Below, piece after piece: positions 42,961-52,448 of a stretch of DNA of 64,000 bases (the stretch's first letter is position 1; every line of letters starts with the position of its first letter). The notes under the pieces were generated by a model. The model saw only the letters and a list, made by a program, of their open reading frames with translations. It was not told where the DNA came from and searched no databases. Location of the stretch: NCBI GenBank assembly GCA_022826505.1, contig JAJDUQ010000189.1, forward strand, positions 1 through 64,000, in the 5' to 3' direction. Origin of the DNA: Gammaproteobacteria bacterium (GTDB lineage Bacteria > Pseudomonadota > Gammaproteobacteria > HK1). The translations under genes were made by a program, and so were the position numbers.

Positions 42961-44913
42961 TTGGATCGCGGTGGCAGGGAGACTCGAACGCTGAACGCCG
43001 AGGCCGCATGCGAGCACGTGTTTGCCGCGGATGGACCCCTGTCGGAACTGACGCCCGGCTACGCTCCTCGCGCCGACCAGCAAGCCATGGCCGAGGCGGT
43101 CGAACGCACCATCTCGTGCCGGGGCACTCTCGTTTGTGAAGCCGGGACGGGCACGGGCAAGACGCTCGCATACCTCGTACCGGCGATTGCCTGTGGAGGT
43201 CGAGTCGCGGTTTCGACCGGGACCCGCCATCTGCAGGACCGGCTGCTCGAACGCGATCTGCCGATTGCCTGCCGGGCGGTCGGACGCAACCCGCGGATTG
43301 CCCTGCTCAAGGGTCGATCGAATTACCTCTGCCGCTGGCGTTACGAACAGGTGCTGGCCGCCGGCCGCCTCGTCTCGCGACAGTTGGCGGCACGGGTGAC
43401 GCGCTTGTCGGGGTGGGCGGACCGGACCGAGAGTGGCGATCTCGCCGAAGTGACCGACCTCGCCGAGCATGATCCGGTGCGGCGCGCCATTACTTCCACG
43501 GCGGACAACTGTCTGGGTTCGAAGTGCCCGATGTACGACGGGTGCCATGTCGTCGAGGCGCGCCGCCGGGCGACCGAGGCGGATGTGGTGGTGGTCAACC
43601 ACCATCTCCTTTTCGCCGACATGGCGCTCAAGGAGCGTGGATTCGGAGATCTCCTGCCGCTCGTCGATGCGCTGATCATCGACGAAGCGCACCAGATTCC
43701 CGACGTCGCGACCCGCTTCTTCGGAGTGGAGGTCACGAGTGGACAGCTCACCGGGCTCGCGCGCGACACCAGTGCGGCGATGAGAACGGATGCGCCGGAT
43801 ACACCGGATCTGGATGCGCTGGCCACGGAACTCGACGTCGCGGTTCGCGAGGCGACCGACGCCTTCCCCGGCGCGGTGGGACGGTTCGAGTGGAGCGCCA
43901 TGCCGGGTGACGCACGCGATCGAATCGCCTCGGTGGAATCCCGCCTTGACGATCTGTCGCAGGCGCTCGCGAAGGTGTCGGTTCGAGGGGTGTCGATTGC
44001 GGCGGTTTCGCAGAGATCCCGTGAGCTCATGTCCCGCCTGGTCCGAATCGGCGGCGAACCACCGGAACCGGGCCATGCGCGCTGGGCGGAAGGGCGCACG
44101 CGCGGATTCGCGCTGCATCTCGCTCCCCTCGACACCGGCCCGATTCTGGCCGAGCGTGTCGTCGAGGTCGACCGGGCCTGGATCCTCACCTCCGCAACCC
44201 TTTCCGTTTCGGGCAGTCTCGAGCACTTCGCGAGCCGAGTGGGCATGACCGGCGCCTCGCTGCACGTCTTCGACGGGTCGTTCGACTATCGGGAGCAGAC
44301 ACTGTGCTATCTGCCGTCCGGCATGCCGGAGCCGTTTCGTCCCGGCTATCACGAAGCGGTCGCAGACGTGGCGGTGTCCGTGCTCGCCGCGAGCCGCGGG
44401 CGCGCGTTCCTGCTGTTCACCAGCCACCGGGCTCTGCGCGCAGTGAGGGACGCGCTCGACGGTCGGGTCCCCTGGCCGCTGTTCACGCAGGGAGAGCGTC
44501 CTCGGAGCGAGCTGCTGGCCCGATTCGTCGACACCCCGAGTTCGGTTCTGCTCGGAACCCAGAGCTTCTGGGAGGGAGTGGACATTCGGGGAGACGCTCT
44601 CTCGCTGGTCCTCGTCGACAAGCTGCCCTTCGCCCCGCCCGACGATCCTCTGCTCGTGGCTCGGGCGGGCGCCGTGCGGCGCGAAGGAGGCGATCCGTTC
44701 ACGAGCATCCAGGTGCCTGCCGCCGTGATTGCCCTCAAGCAGGGCGTCGGACGGCTCATCCGCGATCCGAGCGACCGCGGTGTGGTGGTCGTCTGCGATC
44801 CGAGGCTTTCGAAACGGGGATACGGGCGCATATTTCTCGACAGCCTGCCCCCGATGCCGATCACCACGGACGTCGGGGACGTGCGGGCATTCTTCGCGTG
44901 TCGCGACCGGTGA
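42961..44913 (+). CDS. ATP-dependent helicase, YoaA/DinG family
   Basis: This is a 650-residue XPD-like iron-sulfur helicase of the YoaA/DinG group, involved in resolving damaged or structured DNA. Walker A is EAGTGTGKT (about residue 60), the DEAH box is IIDEAHQIP (241), and four cluster cysteines are Cys124, Cys184, Cys189 and Cys195 (NYLCRW; DNCLGSKCPMYDGC). Motifs V/VI are seen in GTQSFWEGVDIRGD and QGVGRLIRDPSDRG. The only in-frame starts before the conserved region are TTG 42961 and CTG 42991. I kept the TTG, but the start is uncertain. Confidence 0.9.
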   Translation: MDRGGRETRTLNAEAACEHVFAADGPLSELTPGYAPRADQQAMAEAVERTISCRGTLVCEAGTGTGKTLAYLVPAIACGGRVAVSTGTRHLQDRLLERDLPIACRAVGRNPRIALLKGRSNYLCRWRYEQVLAAGRLVSRQLAARVTRLSGWADRTESGDLAEVTDLAEHDPVRRAITSTADNCLGSKCPMYDGCHVVEARRRATEADVVVVNHHLLFADMALKERGFGDLLPLVDALIIDEAHQIPDVATRFFGVEVTSGQLTGLARDTSAAMRTDAPDTPDLDALATELDVAVREATDAFPGAVGRFEWSAMPGDARDRIASVESRLDDLSQALAKVSVRGVSIAAVSQRSRELMSRLVRIGGEPPEPGHARWAEGRTRGFALHLAPLDTGPILAERVVEVDRAWILTSATLSVSGSLEHFASRVGMTGASLHVFDGSFDYREQTLCYLPSGMPEPFRPGYHEAVADVAVSVLAASRGRAFLLFTSHRALRAVRDALDGRVPWPLFTQGERPRSELLARFVDTPSSVLLGTQSFWEGVDIRGDALSLVLVDKLPFAPPDDPLLVARAGAVRREGGDPFTSIQVPAAVIALKQGVGRLIRDPSDRGVVVVCDPRLSKRGYGRIFLDSLPPMPITTDVGDVRAFFACRDR

Positions 44914-44962
44914 CGATCGATGAACCCTGTCGGCCGGTGAGCGGGGCGAAGGCCCGGGCTTC

Positions 44963-45667
44963 ATGAACATCCTCGCAATCGAGACCGCGACCGATGCATG
45001 CTCCTGTGCGCTGGAGCATTCGGGGACGATTGCCACCCGCCATGCGGTCGAACCGCGGCGCCATACCGATCTGCTGCTTCCGATGGTCGATTCCTTGCTC
45101 GCGCAAGCGGGGATCGGGCTCGACGCGCTCGATGCCATCGCGTTCGGCCGCGGCCCCGGTTCGTTCACCGGGCTCAGGATCGCGTGCTCGGTCGCACAGG
45201 GACTGGGGTTCGGAGCGAACTGCCCGCTGATCGCGGTCTCGACGCTTCAAGTCATCGCGACCGGCATGCATCGCACGCGCGGCGACCTCCGAGTGCTGGT
45301 GGCGCTCGATGCGCGAATGGGCGAGGTGTACTGGGGCGGCTACGAATGGAACGGGGTCGCCATGGCCCCCGCGTTCGACGAATCCGTGGCTTCTCCCGGC
45401 GCGGTTCGTGTTCCGATCACCGGTACCGCATGGTCGGGAGCGGGTCCCGGCTGGTCCGCGCATGGTGCGGCACTCGATGACCTGGTTGCGGAGAAACTCG
45501 GTCATCGTCTGGAATCGGTGGACGCGGCACGGCTTCCCGAGGCTGTCGACATGCTCGGCCCCGCCAAGTCTGCATTCGACGCCGGTCGTGCGGTTGCGCC
45601 GGAGGACGCGGCGCCCGTGTACCTGCGCGCCAACGTCGCGCGGGCAGCGCCGAGACGGCTCGTCTGA
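44963..45667 (+). CDS. tsaB: tRNA t6A37 biosynthesis protein TsaB
   Basis: This 234-residue ASKHA-fold protein works with TsaD and TsaE to make threonylcarbamoyladenosine at position 37 of ANN-decoding tRNAs. Typical blocks are MNILAIETATDACSCAL, RHTDLLLPMVDSLLAQAG and AFGRGPGSFTGLRIACSVAQGL. The length is normal. In many genomes rimI follows; here the next gene is a lipoprotein-transport permease after a 281-base gap that has no recognisable gene. Confidence 0.93.
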   Translation: MNILAIETATDACSCALEHSGTIATRHAVEPRRHTDLLLPMVDSLLAQAGIGLDALDAIAFGRGPGSFTGLRIACSVAQGLGFGANCPLIAVSTLQVIATGMHRTRGDLRVLVALDARMGEVYWGGYEWNGVAMAPAFDESVASPGAVRVPITGTAWSGAGPGWSAHGAALDDLVAEKLGHRLESVDAARLPEAVDMLGPAKSAFDAGRAVAPEDAAPVYLRANVARAAPRRLV

Positions 45668-45948
45668 TCGCGGCGTCGGGCGCCGGCGGAACATTCGACC
45701 CGGGCGGCAACGTTCGCGACGCGTCATTCGGCACGTGCGCCAAGGTATGATCCCGCCGCCCGTCCGGCGCCGGTTCGCCCGTCAAGGCTGATGGCGAGCG
45801 GAGTCGCCGGCCCGTGTTGTCACGAGGACTGTCTCGCAGTGGAATCGCGTACCCTCTCGGAGGACTTCCCCGTCATCGAATCGCAGCGGCGTGCGGCCCC
45901 ATTGCGGCGTCCATGAGCGATATTCGGCCCGCGCCCTGATCGCCACCC

Positions 45949-47196
45949 ATGTTCACGCCCTACGAACTCTGTGTCGGGTTGCGCTACACGCGCGCCAAAC
46001 GGCGCAATCACTTCATCTCCTTCATCAGTCTCACGTCGATGATCGGGATCGCTCTCGGGGCGACGGCCCTGATCACCGTCATCTCGGTCATGAACGGATT
46101 CGAGCGCGAGTTGCGCGAGCGGATTCTCGGTGTTGCCTCGCATGCGACCATCTCGGGATTCGGCCGCGCACTGGAGGACTGGGAGTCGCTGGCCGCCGAA
46201 GCCGAGGGTCACTCCGAGGTGGTGGGGGTCGCTCCGTTCGTGGAGTCGCAGGGAATGCTGACCCACGCCGGGCAGGTCCGGGGCGTGCTGATTCGCGGTG
46301 TTTCCCCTTTGCGCGAGCCGCGGGTGTCGGAGGTCGGGCAGTTCCTGATCGAGGGCACACTGGAGAGTCTCGTTCCGGGGGAGTTCAACGTGCTGATCGG
46401 GCGCGATCTCGCGCTCCGGCTCGGTGCCACGGTCGGCACTCGGGTGATGCTCGTCGCTCCCCAGATGCGGATTACCCCGGCCGGGGTGTTGCCGCGCATG
46501 CGGCGATTCGTCGTTTCCGGAATCTTCGAAGCCGGTCACGCGCAGTACGATTCATCGCTGGCGGTCATTCACATCGAGGACGCGCAGCGCGTGTTCCGCC
46601 TCGGTGAGGGGATCAGCGGACTGCGCGTGAAGCTCACCGACATGTTTGATGCCCCCCGCGTGAGCCGTGAACTCGCACGCGAGTTTGGAGGACGGTACTG
46701 GCTGCGGGACTGGACACAACATCACGCGAACTTCTTCCGGGCCCTGAAAATCGAAAAGACGGTGATGTTCGTGATTCTGACCCTCATCGTCGCAGTCGCC
46801 GCGTTCAACCTGGTGTCGACCCTGGTCATGGTGGTGACCGACAAGGAGTCCGATATTGCAATCCTGCGCACCCTCGGGGCCAGTCAGTCGAGCATCCTGT
46901 CGATCTTCGTGGTGCAGGGAACCGCGATCGGTATCGCCGGTACCATCGCGGGGGTGGCCGGCGGCGTCGCTCTCGCCACCCATGTCGAGACGCTCGTTCC
47001 CGCCATCGAGAGCCTCTTCGACACCAAGTTCCTCTCCCCCGACATCTACTACATCAGTGCGGTCCCGTCCGACATGCGCTGGCGCGACGTGGCGGCGGTG
47101 GGCAGCGTCGCGTTCGTGATGTCGGTGCTCGCGACGCTCTATCCCGCGTGGCGAGCGTCGCGAATCCAGCCGGTGGAGGCGCTCCGACATGAGTGA
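45949..47196 (+). CDS. lolC: Lipoprotein-releasing ABC transporter permease (LolC/LolE)
   Basis: This is a 415-residue inner-membrane permease that extracts outer-membrane lipoproteins and passes them to LolA. One N-terminal TM helix follows the family start [24 protein letters not shown]. Then come a large periplasmic domain and three C-terminal TM helices ([60 protein letters not shown]). [17 protein letters not shown] is a family signature. Only one permease gene is present, so it may act as a homodimer (LolF-type) with LolD. It overlaps lolD by 8 bases. Confidence 0.92.
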   Translation: MFTPYELCVGLRYTRAKRRNHFISFISLTSMIGIALGATALITVISVMNGFERELRERILGVASHATISGFGRALEDWESLAAEAEGHSEVVGVAPFVESQGMLTHAGQVRGVLIRGVSPLREPRVSEVGQFLIEGTLESLVPGEFNVLIGRDLALRLGATVGTRVMLVAPQMRITPAGVLPRMRRFVVSGIFEAGHAQYDSSLAVIHIEDAQRVFRLGEGISGLRVKLTDMFDAPRVSRELAREFGGRYWLRDWTQHHANFFRALKIEKTVMFVILTLIVAVAAFNLVSTLVMVVTDKESDIAILRTLGASQSSILSIFVVQGTAIGIAGTIAGVAGGVALATHVETLVPAIESLFDTKFLSPDIYYISAVPSDMRWRDVAAVGSVAFVMSVLATLYPAWRASRIQPVEALRHE

Positions 47197-47872
47197 GCCG
47201 GTGCTCGTCGCCCGAGGTATCGATCGCACCTTCCGGCAGGGACGGCTCGAAATCGAGGTGCTCAAGGGTGCGGAACTCGTGGTGGACGCAGGGGAGGGGG
47301 TCGCGCTCACCGGTGCGTCCGGATCCGGCAAGAGCACTCTGCTTCACTGCCTGGGCGGGCTCGACGCTCCCGATCGCGGCGAAGTGGTGATCGCGGGGCA
47401 GTCGATGGCGACGGTCGGAGAACGCGAACGCGGGCGCATCCGAAACGAAGTCCTCGGCTTTGTATACCAGTTCCATCATCTCCTCGCCGAGTTCACCGCG
47501 CTCGAGAACGTGGCGATGCCGCTGCTGATTCGAGGCCAGGGAGTACGCCGGGCGGAGGAGCGGGCGCACGCCATGCTCCAGAGGGTTGGACTCGGGCCAC
47601 GTGCGTCGCACAAGCCTGCCGAGCTCTCGGGCGGCGAGCGCCAGCGCACCGCCATCGCGCGGGCGCTCGTGACCCGGCCGAAGTGCGTGCTCGCCGACGA
47701 ACCTACCGGCAATCTCGACCGGCACACGGCGGACGCGGTCTTCGACCTCATGCGCGCCCTCAACCGGGAGCTCGGCACCAGCATCGTGGTGGCGACTCAT
47801 GACCCGTCGCTCAGCGAACGAATGGACAGGTGCCTGCGCATCGTGGACGGGCGGTTGGTTCCGCGAACCTGA
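47189..47872 (+). CDS. lolD: Lipoprotein-releasing ABC ATPase LolD
   Basis: This is a 227-residue ATPase that powers the Lol permease. Walker A is GASGSGKST, the family segment [27 protein letters not shown] is characteristic of LolD, the signature is LSGGERQR, and Walker B is [12 protein letters not shown]. The H-loop is VVATHD. It is translationally coupled to the permease gene. Its periplasmic partner lolA lies about 14 kb downstream at 61896. Confidence 0.94.
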   Translation: MSEPVLVARGIDRTFRQGRLEIEVLKGAELVVDAGEGVALTGASGSGKSTLLHCLGGLDAPDRGEVVIAGQSMATVGERERGRIRNEVLGFVYQFHHLLAEFTALENVAMPLLIRGQGVRRAEERAHAMLQRVGLGPRASHKPAELSGGERQRTAIARALVTRPKCVLADEPTGNLDRHTADAVFDLMRALNRELGTSIVVATHDPSLSERMDRCLRIVDGRLVPRT

Positions 47873-47966
47873 CCCGGTCCGAGGCGCCCCCGGGAGTCCT
47901 GATACACCCGCGATTCGACCGGCGAAACGGTGCCCGGCGATCGTCGGCGCAGGTTGATGCGAGCGG

Positions 47967-48560
47967 TCAGAGCTTCGCGTTACGTTCCCGGGAAACGTTG
48001 AGAGCTGCGGGCGGAGCGACACCGGGAGCGGAACGGCAGCCGCGGCGCTGTCGCCGGAGTCTGCGGTCGCGCCACGACACCATGATGTGGGCGCGCCAGA
48101 CGAGCCGGATTGCGATCTGCCCGAGCACGGCCGAGGCCAGACCCAGCACGAAGCACCCGAGCAGCAGCGGCTCCCACACCTTGCCGAGCTCCTCGAACAG
48201 CCAGCGCAGCGACAGTTCGATCCGAAAGTCACCGGGTGGCCGGTCGAGCAACCAGGCCCCGAGCTGGTGGGCCGAAATGTACAAGGGTGCCATCGTCACC
48301 GGGTTGCTGACCCACACCATCGCCACCGCCACCGGAAGGTTGCACCGCATGAGAATCGCGCCACCGGCGGCAAGGACCATCTGGAAGGGCACCGGCACCC
48401 AGGCCATGAACAGGCCGATCGACATCGCCCATGCAACGGAATTGCGGCTGAGGTGCCAGAGATCGGGGTTGAAAAGCGGCCGGCCGAAGACGCGCCGCAG
48501 AAACGAGTGCCCGCGAATGTCGCGCCTGCCGGGAATCACTTTTCGCAGCAGTCGTCTCAT
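47967..48560 (-). CDS. DUF2062 membrane protein
   Basis: This is a 197-residue protein with the DUF2062 signature: WHLSRNSVAWAMSIGLFMAWVPVPFQMVLA, then LPVAVAMVWVSNPVTMAPLYISAHQLG, and a C-terminal TM helix (LLLGCFVLGLASAVLGQIAI) ahead of a basic tail. The function is not established. The ATG at 48560 (MRRLLRKVIPGR) is used. It is convergent with lolD and divergent from comEC. Confidence 0.88.
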   Translation of the reverse strand: MRRLLRKVIPGRRDIRGHSFLRRVFGRPLFNPDLWHLSRNSVAWAMSIGLFMAWVPVPFQMVLAAGGAILMRCNLPVAVAMVWVSNPVTMAPLYISAHQLGAWLLDRPPGDFRIELSLRWLFEELGKVWEPLLLGCFVLGLASAVLGQIAIRLVWRAHIMVSWRDRRLRRQRRGCRSAPGVAPPAALNVSRERNAKL

Positions 48561-48748
48561 CGTCGTTGTGTCGTACACCAAGTGAGCGGGAATCCCACAT
48601 TCGACGGGCTCGCCGCCTCTACGTACGCGTTCCCTTCGCTGACAGGACGTGGCTGCGCGACAGGCATTATCCACGTCTCGTCCACCGCGTCCATGTCCGC
48701 GCTCGGACTCGGGTCGGATGTCGATGCATCAGCCTCCTCGAGGATGTC

Positions 48749-51106
48749 GTGCTGGTATTCGCCTGCCTCTTCGTGGCCGGAGTGGCCATTCTGGAGAACG
48801 AACCGGTACTGCCCGACGCCATGTGGTGCGCGTCGCTCCCCGTCTGCGTGCTGCTGGTCATGGCAAGGGTCCGGACGAGCCCAGCGTTCGCCCTGGCCAC
48901 GGGATATTTCTGGGCGGCGTTTGTCGCCCACGTGCAGATGGCTGACTGGGATTCGACGGCGGTCGAGGGCAGGGACGTCGAGATCGCCGGCACCGTGCGA
49001 GGACTTCCGATTGCGGACGCACGCAGGACGAGGTTCGATGTTCACATTTCCGACAGCTCCCATGCCCCTCTCGTGGGGAAGCGGGTGAGACTCTCGTGGT
49101 ACGGCGCGCGCGCGGTGCCGATGCCGGCGTCGGTGTGGCACTTGACGGTGCGGCTGCGCCGGCCCCGCGGATGGCACAACCCGGGCGGTTCGGACTACGA
49201 AGGCCGGCTGTTCGCGAATCGAATCGCCGCGACCGGCTACGTCAAGGCCGGTGAGGTCGACGGCTCCGCGCCGGCGGTCTCGTTGGCCCGAATGGATGCG
49301 GTTCGGGCCAGTCTCGCGCGGTCGATCGGTTCCGCACTCGACGGCTACGGCAGCGAAGGCCTCGTCCGTGCCCTGGCCATCGGCGATCGCAGCGGCGTCT
49401 CGGAGCACCAGTGGCGGGCTTTGCGAGTGACCGGACTCGCCCACCTCATGGCAATCTCCGGCCTGCACGTCGGGATGGCTGCGGGTGCCGCGTACTGGGT
49501 TGCCCTGCGCGCCTGGACGTTCGTGCCGCGCGCCGCGCTGCTGATTGCCGCCCCGCAGGTAGCGGGTATCGCGGCGATGCTCGCCGCCACCGCCTACGCG
49601 ATGCTCGCCGGCCTGGCCCTGCCGACGCAACGGGCGTTGCTGATGCTCGCAGTGGTGTTCGCGGCGCGGTTGACGAGGCGCTACATCCCACCCTCGCACG
49701 GGCTTGCGTTCGCCCTGGTGGCGGTGCTGGTCGTCGATCCGCACAGCGTCCGTGCTCCGGGGTTCTGGCTGTCCTTCGTCGCCGTCGCGGCAATCGTGGC
49801 GGCACTCGCTACACGTCCGGTGGCGAGGCCGCACACGTTCGCCACCCGACTGCATACCATTGCGACGGCGCAGATGGCGGTCACGGTGGGACTCGCGCCG
49901 GTGACGCTCAGCGTCTTCGCCGAGCAGTCGCTCGTGTCCCCGTTCGTCAATGCATTGGTCATTCCCCTCGTTGGAGTGGTGGTCGTGCCCGTGGTTCTCC
50001 TCGGACTGCTGGCCGGCGTCGTACATGCGGGAGCGGGCGCTGCGATGCTCGAGGTCGCCGCGCTGGTGCTCGATACGCTGTGGCCGGCCATCGAGTGGAT
50101 CGCGGCGCGCGCGGCGATGCTGCGGGTCCCGGGCGAAATCGGACCCTGGCAGCTCGCGGCCGCCGCGGCAGGGATACTGATCCTGCTCGCACCGCGGGGT
50201 CTGACCGTCCGCTGGCTGGGTTTCGTCTGGATGTTGCCGATGGTCGCGATGCGCCCGGACCCGGTCGAACCGGGTGCCTGGCGGATGACGGTGCTCGACG
50301 TGGGACACGGACTGTCGGTGGTGGTGGAGACCGAGAATCACGTGCTCGTCTACGACGCGGGGCCGCGCGTGGGGACGCGTCTCGATGCCGCCGCCCTCGC
50401 AGTGTTGCCCTTTCTCGCCGGACATGGCCATGACACGGTCGATCGCGTGGTGCTGAGCCATGGCGATGCGGACCACATCGGAGGATACGCGCGTCTGGCC
50501 GACTCGGTCGCAATTGGTGCGATGGTTGCGAACGGCCCCGTGGATTCCCACCGTCCCGATCTCGAATGCACCGCGGGCCGCCGATGGCTCTGGGATGGAG
50601 TTTCGTTCGAAGTTCTGTATCCGTACGCCGGTCGGCCGCGGTTCGACAATGCCCACTCGTGCGTGGTCCGAATCGAAGGTTCCGGAGGAATCGCTCTGCT
50701 GACCGGTGATGTCGAGCGAGACGGCGAGCGGGCGCTGGTGGCGCGTTCGGGGCATCGGCTGGCCGCTGACGTTCTCCTGGTGCCGCATCATGGAAGCACC
50801 ACCTCTTCGACCCGGGCATTCGTCGATTCGGTATCGCCGTCGATCGCGCTCTTCAGCGCCTCGGAGCACGGCCGTTTTCGCCTTCCGCATCCCGACGTGG
50901 TGTCGCGCTACGTGGAGGCCGGGGTTGCGACGTACTCCACCTCGCGTTGTGGCGCCGTCACCATCGAATTTCCGCCGGCCGCCGAGCCGCGGGTCACACG
51001 GCTCGAGCGCGAGCATGGTCGCCGGTACTGGCACGCACGTGGACTGCCGTGCCGCGCCGAACTGCCGCCGACTCCGGCCGAGGAATCGAGCGCCGGGTTC
51101 GAGTGA
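48749..51106 (+). CDS. comEC: DNA internalisation competence protein ComEC/Rec2
   Basis: This polytopic channel brings transforming DNA across the inner membrane. It has N-terminal TM helices and an OB-like periplasmic domain, then the Competence domain (VRALAIGDRSGVSEHQWRALRVTGLAHLMAISGLHVGMAAG). The C-terminal metallo-beta-lactamase-like domain includes VLDVGHGLSVVVET, VVLSHGDADHIGGY and LLVPHHGSTTSST. The start is uncertain: the track begins at 48566, but the first ~60 residues are very basic and atypical. I prefer the GTG at 48749 (VLVFACLFVAGV) with AGGA just upstream, giving 785 residues. Confidence 0.9.
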   Translation: MLVFACLFVAGVAILENEPVLPDAMWCASLPVCVLLVMARVRTSPAFALATGYFWAAFVAHVQMADWDSTAVEGRDVEIAGTVRGLPIADARRTRFDVHISDSSHAPLVGKRVRLSWYGARAVPMPASVWHLTVRLRRPRGWHNPGGSDYEGRLFANRIAATGYVKAGEVDGSAPAVSLARMDAVRASLARSIGSALDGYGSEGLVRALAIGDRSGVSEHQWRALRVTGLAHLMAISGLHVGMAAGAAYWVALRAWTFVPRAALLIAAPQVAGIAAMLAATAYAMLAGLALPTQRALLMLAVVFAARLTRRYIPPSHGLAFALVAVLVVDPHSVRAPGFWLSFVAVAAIVAALATRPVARPHTFATRLHTIATAQMAVTVGLAPVTLSVFAEQSLVSPFVNALVIPLVGVVVVPVVLLGLLAGVVHAGAGAAMLEVAALVLDTLWPAIEWIAARAAMLRVPGEIGPWQLAAAAAGILILLAPRGLTVRWLGFVWMLPMVAMRPDPVEPGAWRMTVLDVGHGLSVVVETENHVLVYDAGPRVGTRLDAAALAVLPFLAGHGHDTVDRVVLSHGDADHIGGYARLADSVAIGAMVANGPVDSHRPDLECTAGRRWLWDGVSFEVLYPYAGRPRFDNAHSCVVRIEGSGGIALLTGDVERDGERALVARSGHRLAADVLLVPHHGSTTSSTRAFVDSVSPSIALFSASEHGRFRLPHPDVVSRYVEAGVATYSTSRCGAVTIEFPPAAEPRVTRLEREHGRRYWHARGLPCRAELPPTPAEESSAGFE

Positions 51107-51306
51107 TTCGCAGGTGAGCCGACCGACCGGGGACGCGGCACACGACGGGGTGGAAGTTCCATCGCAGGGCAACTCCCTCGTCGCGGCGTCCGATCCGCAT
51201 CGGGGCGCGAGTCGGTGCGACATGGGGTCTGTTGCAGCGTATGTTGTGGTCGAGCCGACCCGGTTATCATTCGCCCCCCCCCTCGCGCCCTGCACACGGA
51301 GAAGCC

Positions 51307-51951
51307 GTGCTCGAGCTCGTGAAATCGGGCGGATGGCTGATGGCGCCGATCATCCTCTGCTCGATCGCCGCCACGGCGATCGTTGTCGAGCGGCTTTGGT
51401 CGCTGCAGTCCGAACGAGTCGTGCCGAAGGACCTGGTGGCTCACGTCTGGGACTGGGTCCTGGCGGAAGAGCTGACCGACGAGCGGGTCCGGGCGTTGCG
51501 CGAGGGGTCACCGCTCGGGCGCATTCTCGCCGCCGGCCTCGCCAGCCGCGATCTCGACCGCGAGCTCATGAAGGAGCGCATCGAAGAGGTCGGCCGCCAC
51601 GTCGTGCACGAACTCGAGCGGTACCTCAACGCGCTCGGCACCATAGCGGCGGTTGCTCCGCTGCTCGGACTGCTGGGCACGGTCATCGGAATGATCAAGG
51701 TATTTGCGGTAGTGACGGCGCACGGCATCGGTGAACCCAGAGTGCTTGCCGGCGGAATCTCCGAGGCGCTGGTAACGACCGCCGCGGGCCTGACCGTCGC
51801 GATTCCGAGTCTTTTGTTTCATCGCGTCCTTCGCGGGCGCGTGGACGCGCTCGCGGTGGCGATGGAACAGGAGACGCTCAGGTTGGTCGGAGCGCTCCAG
51901 CAACTGCGTGCGGAGCGCCACGGCGGAGGGGGATGGGGGGAGCGCCGATGA
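51307..51951 (+). CDS. exbB: ExbB/TolQ-family proton channel protein
   Basis: This is a 214-residue three-helix proton-channel subunit that energises a TonB- or Tol-like outer-membrane process. One TM helix is N-terminal (GGWLMAPIILCSIAATAIVVERLW); the pair at the C-terminus includes TIAAVAPLLGLLGTVIGMI and ISEALVTTAAGLTVAIPSLLFH. The start is a GTG at 51307 with GGAG six bases upstream, rather than the track start at 51232. It overlaps exbD by four bases. No TonB gene is adjacent. In related genomes this pair sits beside msbA-lpxK, where its role is unclear. Confidence 0.9.
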   Translation: MLELVKSGGWLMAPIILCSIAATAIVVERLWSLQSERVVPKDLVAHVWDWVLAEELTDERVRALREGSPLGRILAAGLASRDLDRELMKERIEEVGRHVVHELERYLNALGTIAAVAPLLGLLGTVIGMIKVFAVVTAHGIGEPRVLAGGISEALVTTAAGLTVAIPSLLFHRVLRGRVDALAVAMEQETLRLVGALQQLRAERHGGGGWGERR

Positions 51952-52373
51952 AATTTCGGGCCACGCAACCCGATTCGCCCGAGATCAACCTCACGGCGCT
52001 GATCGACGTCGTCTTTCTGCTGCTCATCTTCTTCATGGTGACGACGACATTCGAATGGCGTTCCGAGTTGAGCATCGAGCTCCCGACGGCGAGTGTGCGG
52101 GAGGACATGCGAAACGACGAGGTCGTCGCCGTGGTGATCGATGCCGCCGGGCACGTGCACGTCGAGGGCCACCGAGTGGACGACGCCGAAGCGCCCGCTC
52201 TGCGGAGCGTTCTCGCGAACGCGGCTCGGAGATTCGACTCCCCGCGAGTGATCGTCAGTGCAGATGCGCATACTCCGCATCAGTCGGTCGTCACGGTCAT
52301 GGACGCCGCCCGTCAGGCCGGTCTGTACAGGCTGACCATTGCAGCGCGTCGCCCCCGGGAGCCTGCTCGGTGA
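51948..52373 (+). CDS. exbD: ExbD/TolR-family protein
   Basis: This is a 141-residue partner of the ExbB-like protein, with one N-terminal TM helix carrying the conserved aspartate (INLTALIDVVFLLLIFFMVTTTF) and a periplasmic domain ending DAARQAGLYRLTIAARR. It starts MKFRATQPDSPE at 51948, inside the exbB stop (ATGA). Confidence 0.93.
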   Translation: MKFRATQPDSPEINLTALIDVVFLLLIFFMVTTTFEWRSELSIELPTASVREDMRNDEVVAVVIDAAGHVHVEGHRVDDAEAPALRSVLANAARRFDSPRVIVSADAHTPHQSVVTVMDAARQAGLYRLTIAARRPREPAR

Positions 52374-52448
52374 CCGGCCGCGCTCCGACTGTCGATTTTC
52401 GTGTCCGGCCGCTACATTTGGCCGGCATCCGGAGACTTCGCACATCCC

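Noticed and set aside
42784-45168. 794-aa minus-strand ORF opposite the DinG-like helicase
   Set aside because: It is antisense to a gene with all helicase motifs. The frame shows typical shadow composition.
48557-51295. 912-aa minus-strand ORF opposite comEC
   Set aside because: It is Arg/His/Gln-rich reverse-complement sequence of a membrane protein gene, with no independent evidence.
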